The position numbers were made by a program, and so were the translations under genes. The notes under the pieces were generated by a model, which saw nothing but the letters and a program-made list of their open reading frames with translations, was not told the DNA's origin and did no database searches. From contig JACQCZ010000007.1 in the NCBI GenBank assembly GCA_016201405.1, forward strand, positions 132,307 to 179,803: a stretch of DNA of 47,497 nucleotides, in the 5' to 3' direction. The DNA comes from Candidatus Acetothermia bacterium (GTDB lineage: Bacteria; Bipolaricaulota; Bipolaricaulia; RBG-16-55-9). This document shows, piece after piece, positions 6,794 through 14,223 of this stretch; position 1 is the first letter of the stretch; the number at the start of each line of letters is the position of its first letter.

Positions 6794-8131
6794 TTATTCG
6801 TATCTCAAGGCTTCAATCGGATTGACACGCGCCGCTTGCCATGCAGGATAGAGCCCACTTAGCACGCCGACTACAATCCCGACGATGACGGCAGCAATAT
6901 AGACTGGCCAGACAAATACGAGCGGAATGGCCTCGTCCATTTGGAAGAGCGAGACCGTCAATTGGTTGAAGAGCACTGATAATCCAATTCCTGCCGCGAT
7001 TCCAATTACGGCTCCAATGACACAGATGATCATGGCTTCGGTCAGGAAGAGCTGAATCACCCCTCGGCGCGTCGCGCCCGTCGCCTTCATCACGCCGATC
7101 TCCCGGGTGCGCTCTTTCACGGTGACGAGCATGATGTTCATAATCCCGATCATGCCCACCAGAAGCGCCACGACAGCAACGCCTCCCAGGAATCCACCCA
7201 CTTGAGCAAAGCTCTTCTCGATCTCATCCACAATCTCTTTGAGTGTGTTGACCGTGATCTTGCGGTCGTCACCGATGAGCTTGCGGGCGTCCGAATTGTA
7301 GCTGTCAAAGTACTCTTTCAATTGGTCGGCTACGGCTGTGACTCCATTGATGTCGGCCACGCTGACTACGACGCCCGTATAGACGCTGACGTCGGTCCCA
7401 TTGAGATTTTCCGTATAGCCCTGGTAGAAGGGGCTGACGTACGAGTTGGTCCCGCCGATGAACTCGGACTTCTTTACCAGACCAACAATGGTAAGCTCTT
7501 CGGAATGAATCTCTTTATTCTTCAGATAGCGAAGCTGCACTTTCTGGCCGAGGATGCGGCTCGATAATGCAGGATTTGTAGTAGCATTTTCGCAGGTCTT
7601 CTTGTTGGCATCCTCTTGTGCGGTGGTGATCCCATCGCCAATATCGCCCTTCAAAAGCGCTTCGCAGATGGTCTGGGAGGTCTCCGCACCAACTACAATC
7701 TCAGCAGAGCCATTGATATCTACAAAGCGCCCCGCATTGATCGGAATGATGCTGCTGCTGGTGGTGATGCGAACGTTGGCACTCTTCAAGAGTTTTCCGT
7801 TGTATTTGATTGGGTTTCCGTTGACCGGCGCAAAGACATCGGCTGCCAGAACACCATCCATCGCTTTTACATTGGCCACATCTTGATCCGTGAAGACGCG
7901 GTCGGAGCCAAAGAGACCCTGGCTTCCTTCGACGGTCACATTGATCATGTTGGCCCGCAGCAGGTCTTTCGTGAGGACGTTGAGCAGGGCTGACTGTAGG
8001 CCCTGAGTCATCGTGACGACCGCAATAACAGCCGCGATTCCAATAGTCACACTGAGTACAGCTAAGACGTTTCTCATCTTGTGGCCGAGGATGTTGGTAA
8101 AGCTCAGCCGAAAGGCATCACGCTGCTCCAC
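6794..8131 (-). CDS. MacB/FtsX-type ABC transporter permease
   Basis: The 445-residue protein has the MacB topology: a first membrane segment near residues 20-45, a large periplasmic domain (about 50-315) and three membrane segments in the C-terminal FtsX domain, which begins with VGMIGIMNIMLVTVKERTRE. It would use ATP hydrolysis by its partner for mechanotransmission rather than classical transport. The GTG at 8131 was chosen because it has GGAGG nine bases upstream and gives the usual N-terminal QRDAFRLSFTNI. An ATG at 8170 would place 13 extra residues within the ATPase gene. It overlaps the ATPase stop by 14 bases. Confidence 0.88.
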   Translation of the reverse strand: MEQRDAFRLSFTNILGHKMRNVLAVLSVTIGIAAVIAVVTMTQGLQSALLNVLTKDLLRANMINVTVEGSQGLFGSDRVFTDQDVANVKAMDGVLAADVFAPVNGNPIKYNGKLLKSANVRITTSSSIIPINAGRFVDINGSAEIVVGAETSQTICEALLKGDIGDGITTAQEDANKKTCENATTNPALSSRILGQKVQLRYLKNKEIHSEELTIVGLVKKSEFIGGTNSYVSPFYQGYTENLNGTDVSVYTGVVVSVADINGVTAVADQLKEYFDSYNSDARKLIGDDRKITVNTLKEIVDEIEKSFAQVGGFLGGVAVVALLVGMIGIMNIMLVTVKERTREIGVMKATGATRRGVIQLFLTEAMIICVIGAVIGIAAGIGLSVLFNQLTVSLFQMDEAIPLVFVWPVYIAAVIVGIVVGVLSGLYPAWQAARVNPIEALRYE

Positions 8132-8825
8132 GAGTCGCCACCTCCGCAACCTGTTTCTCAATCTTTCCATCGACCATGTAGATCATTCGTTCTGAATACG
8201 ATGCAACGCTTGAATCATGCGTCACCGTGATGATCGTTCGCCCTTCATCATTCAGCCCTTTGAATAATTCCAGAATTGACTTTCCCGTCTTGGAATCGAG
8301 GTTTCCGGTTGGCTCATCGGCGAAGATGAGCTTGGGATCATTGATCAGTGCGCGGGCGACGGCCACACGCTGGCGCTCACCACCGGAGAGCTCGCTCGGC
8401 ATGTGCTTCACTCGCTGGCCAAGGCCGACACGCTCTAAAATCTCCATAGCTCGCGTCTTGCGCTTCCGCTTGGGAATTGTCTTGACAAAGCTCATCGGGA
8501 GCATCACATTGGCCAGCGCGCTGACGCGGGGTATGAGATTGAAGGTTTGGAATACGAAACCGATCATCTCGCCGCGCATCTTGGCAAGCTGCTTGTCTTT
8601 GAGCTTGCTGATGTCCTTTCCAGCCAGAATCAGCGTTCCCGATGTCGGCCTGTCGAGACAGCCAATCAGGTTCATCAGCGTGCTCTTGCCTGATCCGGAT
8701 GGGCCCATGATGGCCAAGGACGCACCCTCTTCAATGGTGACGTCGACGCCATCGAGAGCATGGACATCCACGCTCCCCATGCGATAGATCTTGGTGAGAT
8801 TCTTCGCTTGCACTACAAGCGGCAT
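8118..8825 (-). CDS. MacB/LolD-type ABC transporter ATP-binding protein
   Basis: The 235-residue ATPase carries Walker A GPSGSGKST (41-49), the signature LSGGERQ (146-152) and Walker B LIFADEPTGNLD (167-178), plus the H-loop His near 200 (VTHD). The segment GNLDSKTG and the overall length fit the MacB/LolD family that partners FtsX-type permeases. The ATG has GGGGGAGG nine bases upstream, lying within the end of the preceding PDZ gene. The three genes form one operon reading PDZ protein, ATPase, permease. Confidence 0.93.
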   Translation of the reverse strand: MPLVVQAKNLTKIYRMGSVDVHALDGVDVTIEEGASLAIMGPSGSGKSTLMNLIGCLDRPTSGTLILAGKDISKLKDKQLAKMRGEMIGFVFQTFNLIPRVSALANVMLPMSFVKTIPKRKRKTRAMEILERVGLGQRVKHMPSELSGGERQRVAVARALINDPKLIFADEPTGNLDSKTGKSILELFKGLNDEGRTIITVTHDSSVASYSERMIYMVDGKIEKQVAEVATRGAA

Positions 8826-8828
8826 GGT

Positions 8829-9884
8829 TTATGCCTCCCCCAGGATTGTGAATCCGCCTTCAAAGAGATCGAACCGAAAGACCGTGAGGAATGAGCCGCT
8901 GAGGCGCACTTGAAGAGTCATAGTTCCACCATTCCGAAAGACCGTGAAGGTCACCGGAACACTTGGATCTTTGAACCGGATGAGATCTCCCACATCAAGC
9001 CTGTCTCTGACGGCCTTTCCATCCACCTCGGTAATAATATCTCCGACTTTGAGCCCGGCCTGTGCCGCAAAGGAGCCATCGGCGACTGACTTGACCAATG
9101 CGCCGCTCGCATTGGGCGCGTTGTCCAGCTCGACTCCAGCCAGAGAGGCTGTTGAAGAGATGAACCCTAAAAAGCGCCCTTCTTTGTCGCAGATCTTGGC
9201 CACCGCTTCCGCAGAGCATGAGATGAGATCGGCCTTGAATGAATCCTGGCTCACCTCATAGCGATGGGCGGTGAACTTGGCTTGGGTCTTTACGTCTTGA
9301 ACGATCACATCGGGCAGATGTTTGATGGTTAGCTCGACCAGCGGGTTGTTAATATCGGTCGGATCGAAGGCATTGAGTGTTGTCTCTTTGCTGATATCGA
9401 GCTTGAGCTTTTCGTTGATGTACTGCTGCAACAATAAAAATTGGCTGGCCGCGATGCCTGTGGTCACTACGTTGTCTTCTAAGATAACATCACGCTGGCG
9501 CTCTTCTGCTGTCTCTCCGGGCGCCTGGCGCTTCTGGTGAATCGAGGCGACCTGGTCTTTCACAGTGACGTCAATCTCCAGCGTGCCGCGATCGGTCTCG
9601 GAGTTGGCGTTGTACGAAACGAGATTGAAGTCAGGTGTGAAGATGACAGTTTCCGTGAAAATTTTATCCGTGCCGAAGTCCAAAATTAACTGATCGGAGA
9701 GGGCTTGAAAGTTGGAAACAAGCTGGAAGTTGCCATTCGCCAGCTGTGTGTAGGTGAAGTTTTCGACGCCAGCGTCTTGATTGAGCTGGAAATAAAAGTT
9801 GCCAGTATCCACATTCTGCTGTGAGAGCCCAACAGCCGAAAATCCCAGTAACAGACAGATGATGCCACATGCAATTTTTCTCAT
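8829..9884 (-). CDS. Exported PDZ-domain protein, first gene of the MacB-type operon
   Basis: The 351-residue protein begins with a signal peptide (MRKIACGIICLLLGFSAVGL, then SQQ). Residues about 25-225 form an unrecognised, mostly beta-rich domain. Residues about 235-330 form a PDZ domain (GALVKSVADGSFAAQAGLKVGDIITEVDG). There are no protease catalytic residues and no HlyD-type coiled coil, so it is not a MacA-like adaptor. It may be the cargo, a sensor or a periplasmic partner of the permease. A strong Shine-Dalgarno (AGGAGGAAGG) precedes the ATG, and a good promoter with a palindromic spacer lies upstream. Confidence 0.85.
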   Translation of the reverse strand: MRKIACGIICLLLGFSAVGLSQQNVDTGNFYFQLNQDAGVENFTYTQLANGNFQLVSNFQALSDQLILDFGTDKIFTETVIFTPDFNLVSYNANSETDRGTLEIDVTVKDQVASIHQKRQAPGETAEERQRDVILEDNVVTTGIAASQFLLLQQYINEKLKLDISKETTLNAFDPTDINNPLVELTIKHLPDVIVQDVKTQAKFTAHRYEVSQDSFKADLISCSAEAVAKICDKEGRFLGFISSTASLAGVELDNAPNASGALVKSVADGSFAAQAGLKVGDIITEVDGKAVRDRLDVGDLIRFKDPSVPVTFTVFRNGGTMTLQVRLSGSFLTVFRFDLFEGGFTILGEA

Positions 9885-9923
9885 AGCCTTCCTCCTGTGT
9901 CGAACGTCGGCTTCATGGCTGAG

Positions 9924-9952
9924 CTTATACTCTGACGTCTCGTCAGGGTCAA
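9924..9952 (-). promoter_or_regulatory. Promoter of the PDZ-MacB operon
   Basis: On the minus strand TTGACC (9952-9947) and TATAAG (9929-9924) are spaced by 17 bases, about 40 bases upstream of the PDZ gene start. This is one of the best sigma70-type matches in the window. Confidence 0.75.
9932..9946. promoter_or_regulatory. Palindromic operator candidate in the promoter spacer
   Basis: CTGACG-TCT-CGTCAG is a perfect inverted repeat with 6-base arms. It occupies 15 of the 17 bases between the -35 and -10 of the PDZ-MacB promoter. A dimeric repressor bound there would block RNA polymerase. No regulator gene is adjacent, so the protein is unknown. Confidence 0.55.
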
Positions 9953-10043
9953 GCCATCTTGTTTTGAGATGCCTTTCATCCCGTCACAATCATGACATAC
10001 CATCGTAGCATAACAATGTTACACAAGCAAGAGAGTGTTGGAT

Positions 10044-10340
10044 TTACAGAACCCTTCGGAATGGAGGTATGATCTTCTTTTCGGATTTGGACTGAGAAGG
10101 CCAAAGCTCTCTGCGAGCTTGACGTGAGCCCTCATCTCCAATGATAAGAGCACGGATGCTATTCTTAACCTGCTGGAGCAGAGGAATTCTGTGCGAGCCA
10201 GCCTGCTGGATCAACCTGGCGACTCTTGCATTCGAATGCAGCTCGCGATAGCGCTCCGCTCCCAATTGTGCTGACCAGCACATGTCTGCCCTCCCATGAG
10301 CAGATTGATTCTCTGCCTCTTTGAATCTCAGTTCATTCAT
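10044..10340 (-). CDS. Hypothetical protein, 98 residues
   Basis: I do not recognise this frame. It encodes a basic, arginine-rich 98-residue protein with a likely helical stretch from about 28 to 70 and no membrane segment or signal peptide. There is no Shine-Dalgarno, but TATACA ends 7 bases before the ATG, the same spacing as the -10 at 1479, so a leaderless transcript is possible. It lies between the PDZ operon promoter and the thioesterase gene, in a region that otherwise has no gene on this strand. It may be spurious. Confidence 0.35.
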   Translation of the reverse strand: MNELRFKEAENQSAHGRADMCWSAQLGAERYRELHSNARVARLIQQAGSHRIPLLQQVKNSIRALIIGDEGSRQARRELWPSQSKSEKKIIPPFRRVL

Positions 10341-10347
10341 TGCACGA

Positions 10348-10353
10348 TGTATA
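10348..10353 (-). promoter_or_regulatory. -10 box, possible leaderless start of the 98-residue gene
   Basis: TATACA on the minus strand lies 7 bases before the ATG at 10340. No matching -35 is seen. Confidence 0.3.
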
Positions 10354-10480
10354 TGCTGATTTGAGCTTTTGGGTTCATGAGACGGACAGGATTATGAAAG
10401 TCTTGTTCAAGGATCTTCTGAACCCAAGCCGATTCTCTTCATCTTGGTGGCATCTAAAATGAGTGAGTGCTTCCTTATTT

Positions 10481-10510
10481 TTGAAGAGCAGGACACGCCA
10501 CTGTTAGACT
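10481..10510 (+). promoter_or_regulatory. Promoter, possible leaderless start of the thioesterase gene
   Basis: TTGAAG (10481-10486) and TAGACT (10505-10510) are spaced by 18 bases. The ATG at 10517 begins 6 bases after the -10, so the transcript would have almost no leader. No Shine-Dalgarno is present. Confidence 0.45.
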
Positions 10511-10516
10511 CTTTCT

Positions 10517-10930
10517 ATGAAAAGCAGAATTGAGTTACCACGTTTCGAAGGTTGCTTTGTCTGTGGCAATCCGCAAGGGAACCCGAGTGCCTTGCAGCTT
10601 CGTTCATACTATGACAATGGCATTGTTGAGGCTGAATTTGTGCCGCAGGTTGAGCACAGCGGCTATCCTGGAATTACACACGGCGGAGTTTTGGTGAGTC
10701 TGCTCGATGAGATCTCCATCTGGGCAGCATCTTTTGCGGCAGATTGTTTCTGCGTCACACGCGATCTCAACACGAAGTTTTTTAAGCATGCCAAGCCCGG
10801 AGAGACGTTGCACCTATCTGCCAAAGTGACTGAGCTTCGAAAATTGATCACAGTCGAAGCTCATATTATCAATGACAGCGACGAAAAGATTGCCACTTCG
10901 ACCGGGCGCTTCTTCCCCAGCCTTGCCTGA
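10517..10930 (+). CDS. PaaI-type hotdog-fold thioesterase
   Basis: The 137-residue protein has the hotdog thioesterase pattern. The core GITHGGVLVSLLDEI (about 54-68) forms the central helix with the His-Gly-Gly and the acidic residue that position the nucleophilic water. A FVCGNPQGNP segment precedes it, as in several PaaI-like proteins. It would hydrolyse acyl-CoA thioesters; the acyl chain is unknown. It is a single gene that converges with punA, 23 bases away. Confidence 0.85.
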   Translation: MKSRIELPRFEGCFVCGNPQGNPSALQLRSYYDNGIVEAEFVPQVEHSGYPGITHGGVLVSLLDEISIWAASFAADCFCVTRDLNTKFFKHAKPGETLHLSAKVTELRKLITVEAHIINDSDEKIATSTGRFFPSLA

Positions 10931-10953
10931 AGAATGGAGACGCTGGAAGCCCG

Positions 10954-11778
10954 TCACAAGCGACTGAGAATGCCATCCAAAAGGCGTGTCAGATCGCTTG
11001 CCCGATTACGAGTTATTTGGAGGACATCGTCATGGCGCAGCTCGCCATTTCGGACGTCCCCTGCGCCATAATTCGTGACGCAGGAGATGGCCAAAATGTC
11101 CATTCCCGCGTGTCGTGCAGCGATGGCCTCCGGGACGGTGGACATGCCCACCACATCGCCTCCTAACATCTTGTAAGCGCGAATCTCAGCTGGCGTCTCG
11201 AACATAGGACCCGGAGTGGCCACGTAGATTCCTTGATGAAGTGGAATTTTTTGTTGCACAGCAGATTCTTTTGCAATTTTTAAAAGTTTCTTAGAATAAA
11301 CTTCGCTCAGATCTGGAAAACGTGGGCCGAGTGCATCTATATTTTCGCCACGCAGGGGATTCTCTGCCATAAAATTGATGTGATCCCGGATGAGGACAAA
11401 ATCCCCAACTCTATAATTCTGATTGATAGCGCCTGCAGCATTGGTGAGAATCAAAACCCGCATTCCAAGCAGCTTCATCAGGCGAATCGAAAAGACAATC
11501 TCATTCATCGAAAAGCCTTCGTAATAGTGAGCTCTGCCACGCTGGATCAGAATCTCTCTGCTCGTGCGCTGTCCCAGATGCCACTCGCCAGCATGCCCTT
11601 CCACAGAAGGCTTTGGGAAATGCGGCAGCTCTGTCCACGAAAAGCGGGTCTCATTGAGTAGATCGGGTATGGTACCCGAAAGACCAGAGCCAAGCACAAT
11701 GCCAATCTCAGGGATTTTTTTATAGCGGGCGCGAATATATTGACTGGCTTCCTGTAGTTTTCCCCACTCTGCATTCAT
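10954..11778 (-). CDS. punA: Purine nucleoside phosphorylase, trimeric type
   Basis: The 274-residue enzyme is a type I purine nucleoside phosphorylase that splits (deoxy)inosine and guanosine with phosphate. It has GIVLGSGLSG near 27-36 (phosphate binding), GRAHYYEG near 80-87, LTNAAGAIN near 111-119 and TPGPMFETPAEIRAYKMLGGDVVGMSTVPEA split across residues about 188-219 (purine binding and trimer signature). It is the last gene of the clpC-radA-disA-punA run, 12 bases after disA, and has no Shine-Dalgarno of note. Its length is normal for the family. Confidence 0.93.
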   Translation of the reverse strand: MNAEWGKLQEASQYIRARYKKIPEIGIVLGSGLSGTIPDLLNETRFSWTELPHFPKPSVEGHAGEWHLGQRTSREILIQRGRAHYYEGFSMNEIVFSIRLMKLLGMRVLILTNAAGAINQNYRVGDFVLIRDHINFMAENPLRGENIDALGPRFPDLSEVYSKKLLKIAKESAVQQKIPLHQGIYVATPGPMFETPAEIRAYKMLGGDVVGMSTVPEAIAARHAGMDILAISCVTNYGAGDVRNGELRHDDVLQITRNRASDLTRLLDGILSRL

Positions 11779-11790
11779 GATAGTTAAAAA

Positions 11791-12873
11791 TTAATCCCAG
11801 AGCATCAGGCTGCGCTTGAGGCGCTGCAGCCCAAGGCGAATTGCCCTGGCGCGGACTCGCGCGATTCCCTTGACTTCCATCAGCACTTCTTCTGTGGCAG
11901 CCGTTATCTTCGAGAGCGTGCCAAAGCTCTTCACCAGCCGCTCAATCACCACGACAGGAATGCGGGGAATCTGGCTCAGCACGCGATAGCCTCTGGAATC
12001 AATGATCTCATCGAGCGATTCTTCACGCCCCTCATAACCCAATATCTCAATAATCTTCTCAGTTGAGAGGAGGTCTTCAGGTGAGAGGTTTTTGAAATCC
12101 TCAATGATCTTCTCGGGTGCGCGCTTGCCAAGCTGAACATCGCGAATGACCATCTGCAGCTCATCCATGACATCGAGCATCAGCCAGTCGAGCTGTAATT
12201 CCAGCAGTTCCTTCTCTTCGCCCAGCTCAATAAAAAATCGCTCAATGTCTTCTTGAATAGCCAGCATCTGCACGATCGTCTGGATGAAATTCGCAATGTG
12301 ATAGGGCAGCACGCGCCCTTCTAGCTCAATGGCTGTCAGTTCTCTAGAGAGGTCATCAAAGGTGAGACGGTATTGCTCCAGGATGCGCAAAGCCTGATTG
12401 GCACGCGCTGTAAGCGTGACAGTGTCCATCAGCATGTGCTTGTAGTCACCACAGTAGATTGTGACGCGTCCGCGGCTGGCCGAGATGGCGATGACGCTGA
12501 CACCCAGTTGGCGCGCGACTTTCTGGGCAGTCAGATGGCGAGTTCCTGTCTCTTCCGAAGGAATTGTGGGATCGGGCACGAGATAGGCGTTGGCAAAGAG
12601 AATTTTGGAGAGGCTCTCATCCATGACAATGGCGCGGTCCATCTTGGAGAGCTCAACAAGTTTTGGAGGGGTGAGCTCGGTGTAAAGCTCAAAGCAGTTG
12701 TGGACAACTTGCTTGGCCTTCTCCTCATCGGCAATCACCAAGAGGCCACCTTTGCCCAGATCGACCATGCTATTGATCGCCTGACGCAGAAGAGTTCCGG
12801 GCGCAGTCGCCTCTAAAATCTTGAGCAGTCTCTCGTCTCTCTCTGTGGCGATCTCGTCTGCCAAAAGGGGCAC
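11791..12873 (-). CDS. disA: DisA-family protein with substituted diadenylate cyclase motifs
   Basis: The 360-residue protein follows DisA throughout: an N-terminal diadenylate cyclase domain (about 15-150), a helical linker, and a C-terminal helix-hairpin-helix DNA-binding domain (VKGIARVRARAI near 337-348). In active DisA the DGA and RHR motifs bind ATP. Here they read Asp79-Arg80-Ala81 (MDRAIV) and Arg112-His113-Leu114 (GTRHLTA). Both changes are clear in the DNA. The offsets match T. maritima D75/G76/A77 and R108/H109/R110. c-di-AMP synthesis may be weak or lost while DNA scanning remains. The start is GTG at 12873 without a clear ribosome site, 13 bases after radA. RadA is a known DisA partner. 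Confidence 0.88.
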   Translation of the reverse strand: MPLLADEIATERDERLLKILEATAPGTLLRQAINSMVDLGKGGLLVIADEEKAKQVVHNCFELYTELTPPKLVELSKMDRAIVMDESLSKILFANAYLVPDPTIPSEETGTRHLTAQKVARQLGVSVIAISASRGRVTIYCGDYKHMLMDTVTLTARANQALRILEQYRLTFDDLSRELTAIELEGRVLPYHIANFIQTIVQMLAIQEDIERFFIELGEEKELLELQLDWLMLDVMDELQMVIRDVQLGKRAPEKIIEDFKNLSPEDLLSTEKIIEILGYEGREESLDEIIDSRGYRVLSQIPRIPVVVIERLVKSFGTLSKITAATEEVLMEVKGIARVRARAIRLGLQRLKRSLMLWD

Positions 12874-12886
12874 CTCGTACTAAAAT

Positions 12887-14215
12887 TTAGAGGCCAAGCG
12901 CCTCCATCGCCTCCTCAATTCCTGAGGCTTCCATTATTTGTAACCCAGGCTCATCCATCTTCTCTGTAGTCGGGATCACGGCGCGGCGATATCCAAGCTT
13001 GGCTGCTTCAGAGAGCCGCTTCTTAAGAGCCCGCACTTTTCGAAGCTCGCCCGAGAGCCCAATCTCTCCAATTACAATCGTCTCCCGGTCAATCGCCCGA
13101 TTCTTGTAGCTGGAGACAATTGCCGCGACGACTCCTAAATCCATGGCCGGCTCGCGGAGCGACAATCCACCAGCGACATTCAAATAGACATCATCGCCGC
13201 TGATGTGCAGCCCTAGCCGCTTCTCAATGACCGCGAGCAGCAGCGCCATGCGGTTGGGATCGAGTCCCGTCGCCCGGCGCTGTGGGAAGTTGGAGCGAGT
13301 CGATGCGACTAAAGCCTGAATCTCAACGAGAATGGGGCGTGTCCCTTCGAGGCTGGGCGAGATGACCGAGCCTGGCTTTGCCTCCCCGGTCCGCTCGATA
13401 AAAAATTTGGATGGATTCTCGATCTCGCGCATTCCAGACTCGTTCATCTGGAAGACGCCGATCTCTTCGGTTGAGCCATAGCGGTTCTTGACCGCTCTCA
13501 AGATGCGAATGTCGCTATCCCGTCCGCCTTCAATGTAGAGGGCAACATCGACCAGATGCTCAATCGCTTTGGGTCCAGCAAATTCACCGCTCTTGGTGAT
13601 GTGGCCGATCAGAAAGACCGGGATCTTTTGAGATTTGGCAAGCTGGCTCAGCTGAAACGTGACCTCGCCCACTTGATGGATGGTGCCAAGCCCCTCCTTG
13701 ATCATGCCGGGAAAGATGGTCTGGATTGAATCGGCAATGAGAGCCGCAGCCTGGATCTCGACGACCACTTTGCTGATGGCGCCCAGCCGCTGCTCGTTCA
13801 AGATCATGAGGCGCGCCGAGTCGCGGATTCCGACGCGCTCTGCGCGAACTTTGATCTGGGCCGGAGCCTCTTCACCTGAGATATAAAGAATAGGCTTTTT
13901 GGAGATCTCGGCAAGCCGACCTGCCACTTGCAGCATCAGCGTGGATTTGCCGATGCCAGGCTCGCCACCCACTAGGATTGTTGAGCCGCGAAGCGCGCCG
14001 CCGCCCAAAATGCGGTCGAATTCCTCAATGCCACTGGCCCAGCGGCCACCCGCTTCGACGGGAATCTCATCCAGCCGGCGGGGAGGCTCGTATGAGATTT
14101 TTTCGGAAATAGCGCCAGGCTGCGCCTCTTGGAAAGTGTCCCACTGGCCGCATTGCGGGCAGCGGCCCAGCCACTTGAGAGATGAATATCCGCAGCTACT
14201 GCAGCGGTATTCCAT
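12887..14215 (-). CDS. radA: DNA repair protein RadA/Sms
   Basis: The 442-residue protein is a complete RadA, the RecA-like helicase that processes recombination intermediates. It has a C4 zinc finger (Cys5, Cys8, Cys19, Cys22), Walker A GEPGIGKST (84-92), the RadA-specific KNRYG motif near 245 (usually KNRFG), and a C-terminal Lon-protease-like domain with the SLREPAMDLG segment. It starts 8 bases after the clpC stop, with no good Shine-Dalgarno, so coupling to clpC translation is likely. The clpC-radA-disA order is the same as in Bacillus. Confidence 0.95.
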   Translation of the reverse strand: MEYRCSSCGYSSLKWLGRCPQCGQWDTFQEAQPGAISEKISYEPPRRLDEIPVEAGGRWASGIEEFDRILGGGALRGSTILVGGEPGIGKSTLMLQVAGRLAEISKKPILYISGEEAPAQIKVRAERVGIRDSARLMILNEQRLGAISKVVVEIQAAALIADSIQTIFPGMIKEGLGTIHQVGEVTFQLSQLAKSQKIPVFLIGHITKSGEFAGPKAIEHLVDVALYIEGGRDSDIRILRAVKNRYGSTEEIGVFQMNESGMREIENPSKFFIERTGEAKPGSVISPSLEGTRPILVEIQALVASTRSNFPQRRATGLDPNRMALLLAVIEKRLGLHISGDDVYLNVAGGLSLREPAMDLGVVAAIVSSYKNRAIDRETIVIGEIGLSGELRKVRALKKRLSEAAKLGYRRAVIPTTEKMDEPGLQIMEASGIEEAMEALGL

Positions 14216-14223
14216 CTAAGCCA

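Noticed and set aside
8132..8170. Upstream ATG start for the MacB-type permease
   Set aside because: The extra 13 residues lie wholly within the ATPase gene, and the GTG at 8131 has a much better ribosome site.
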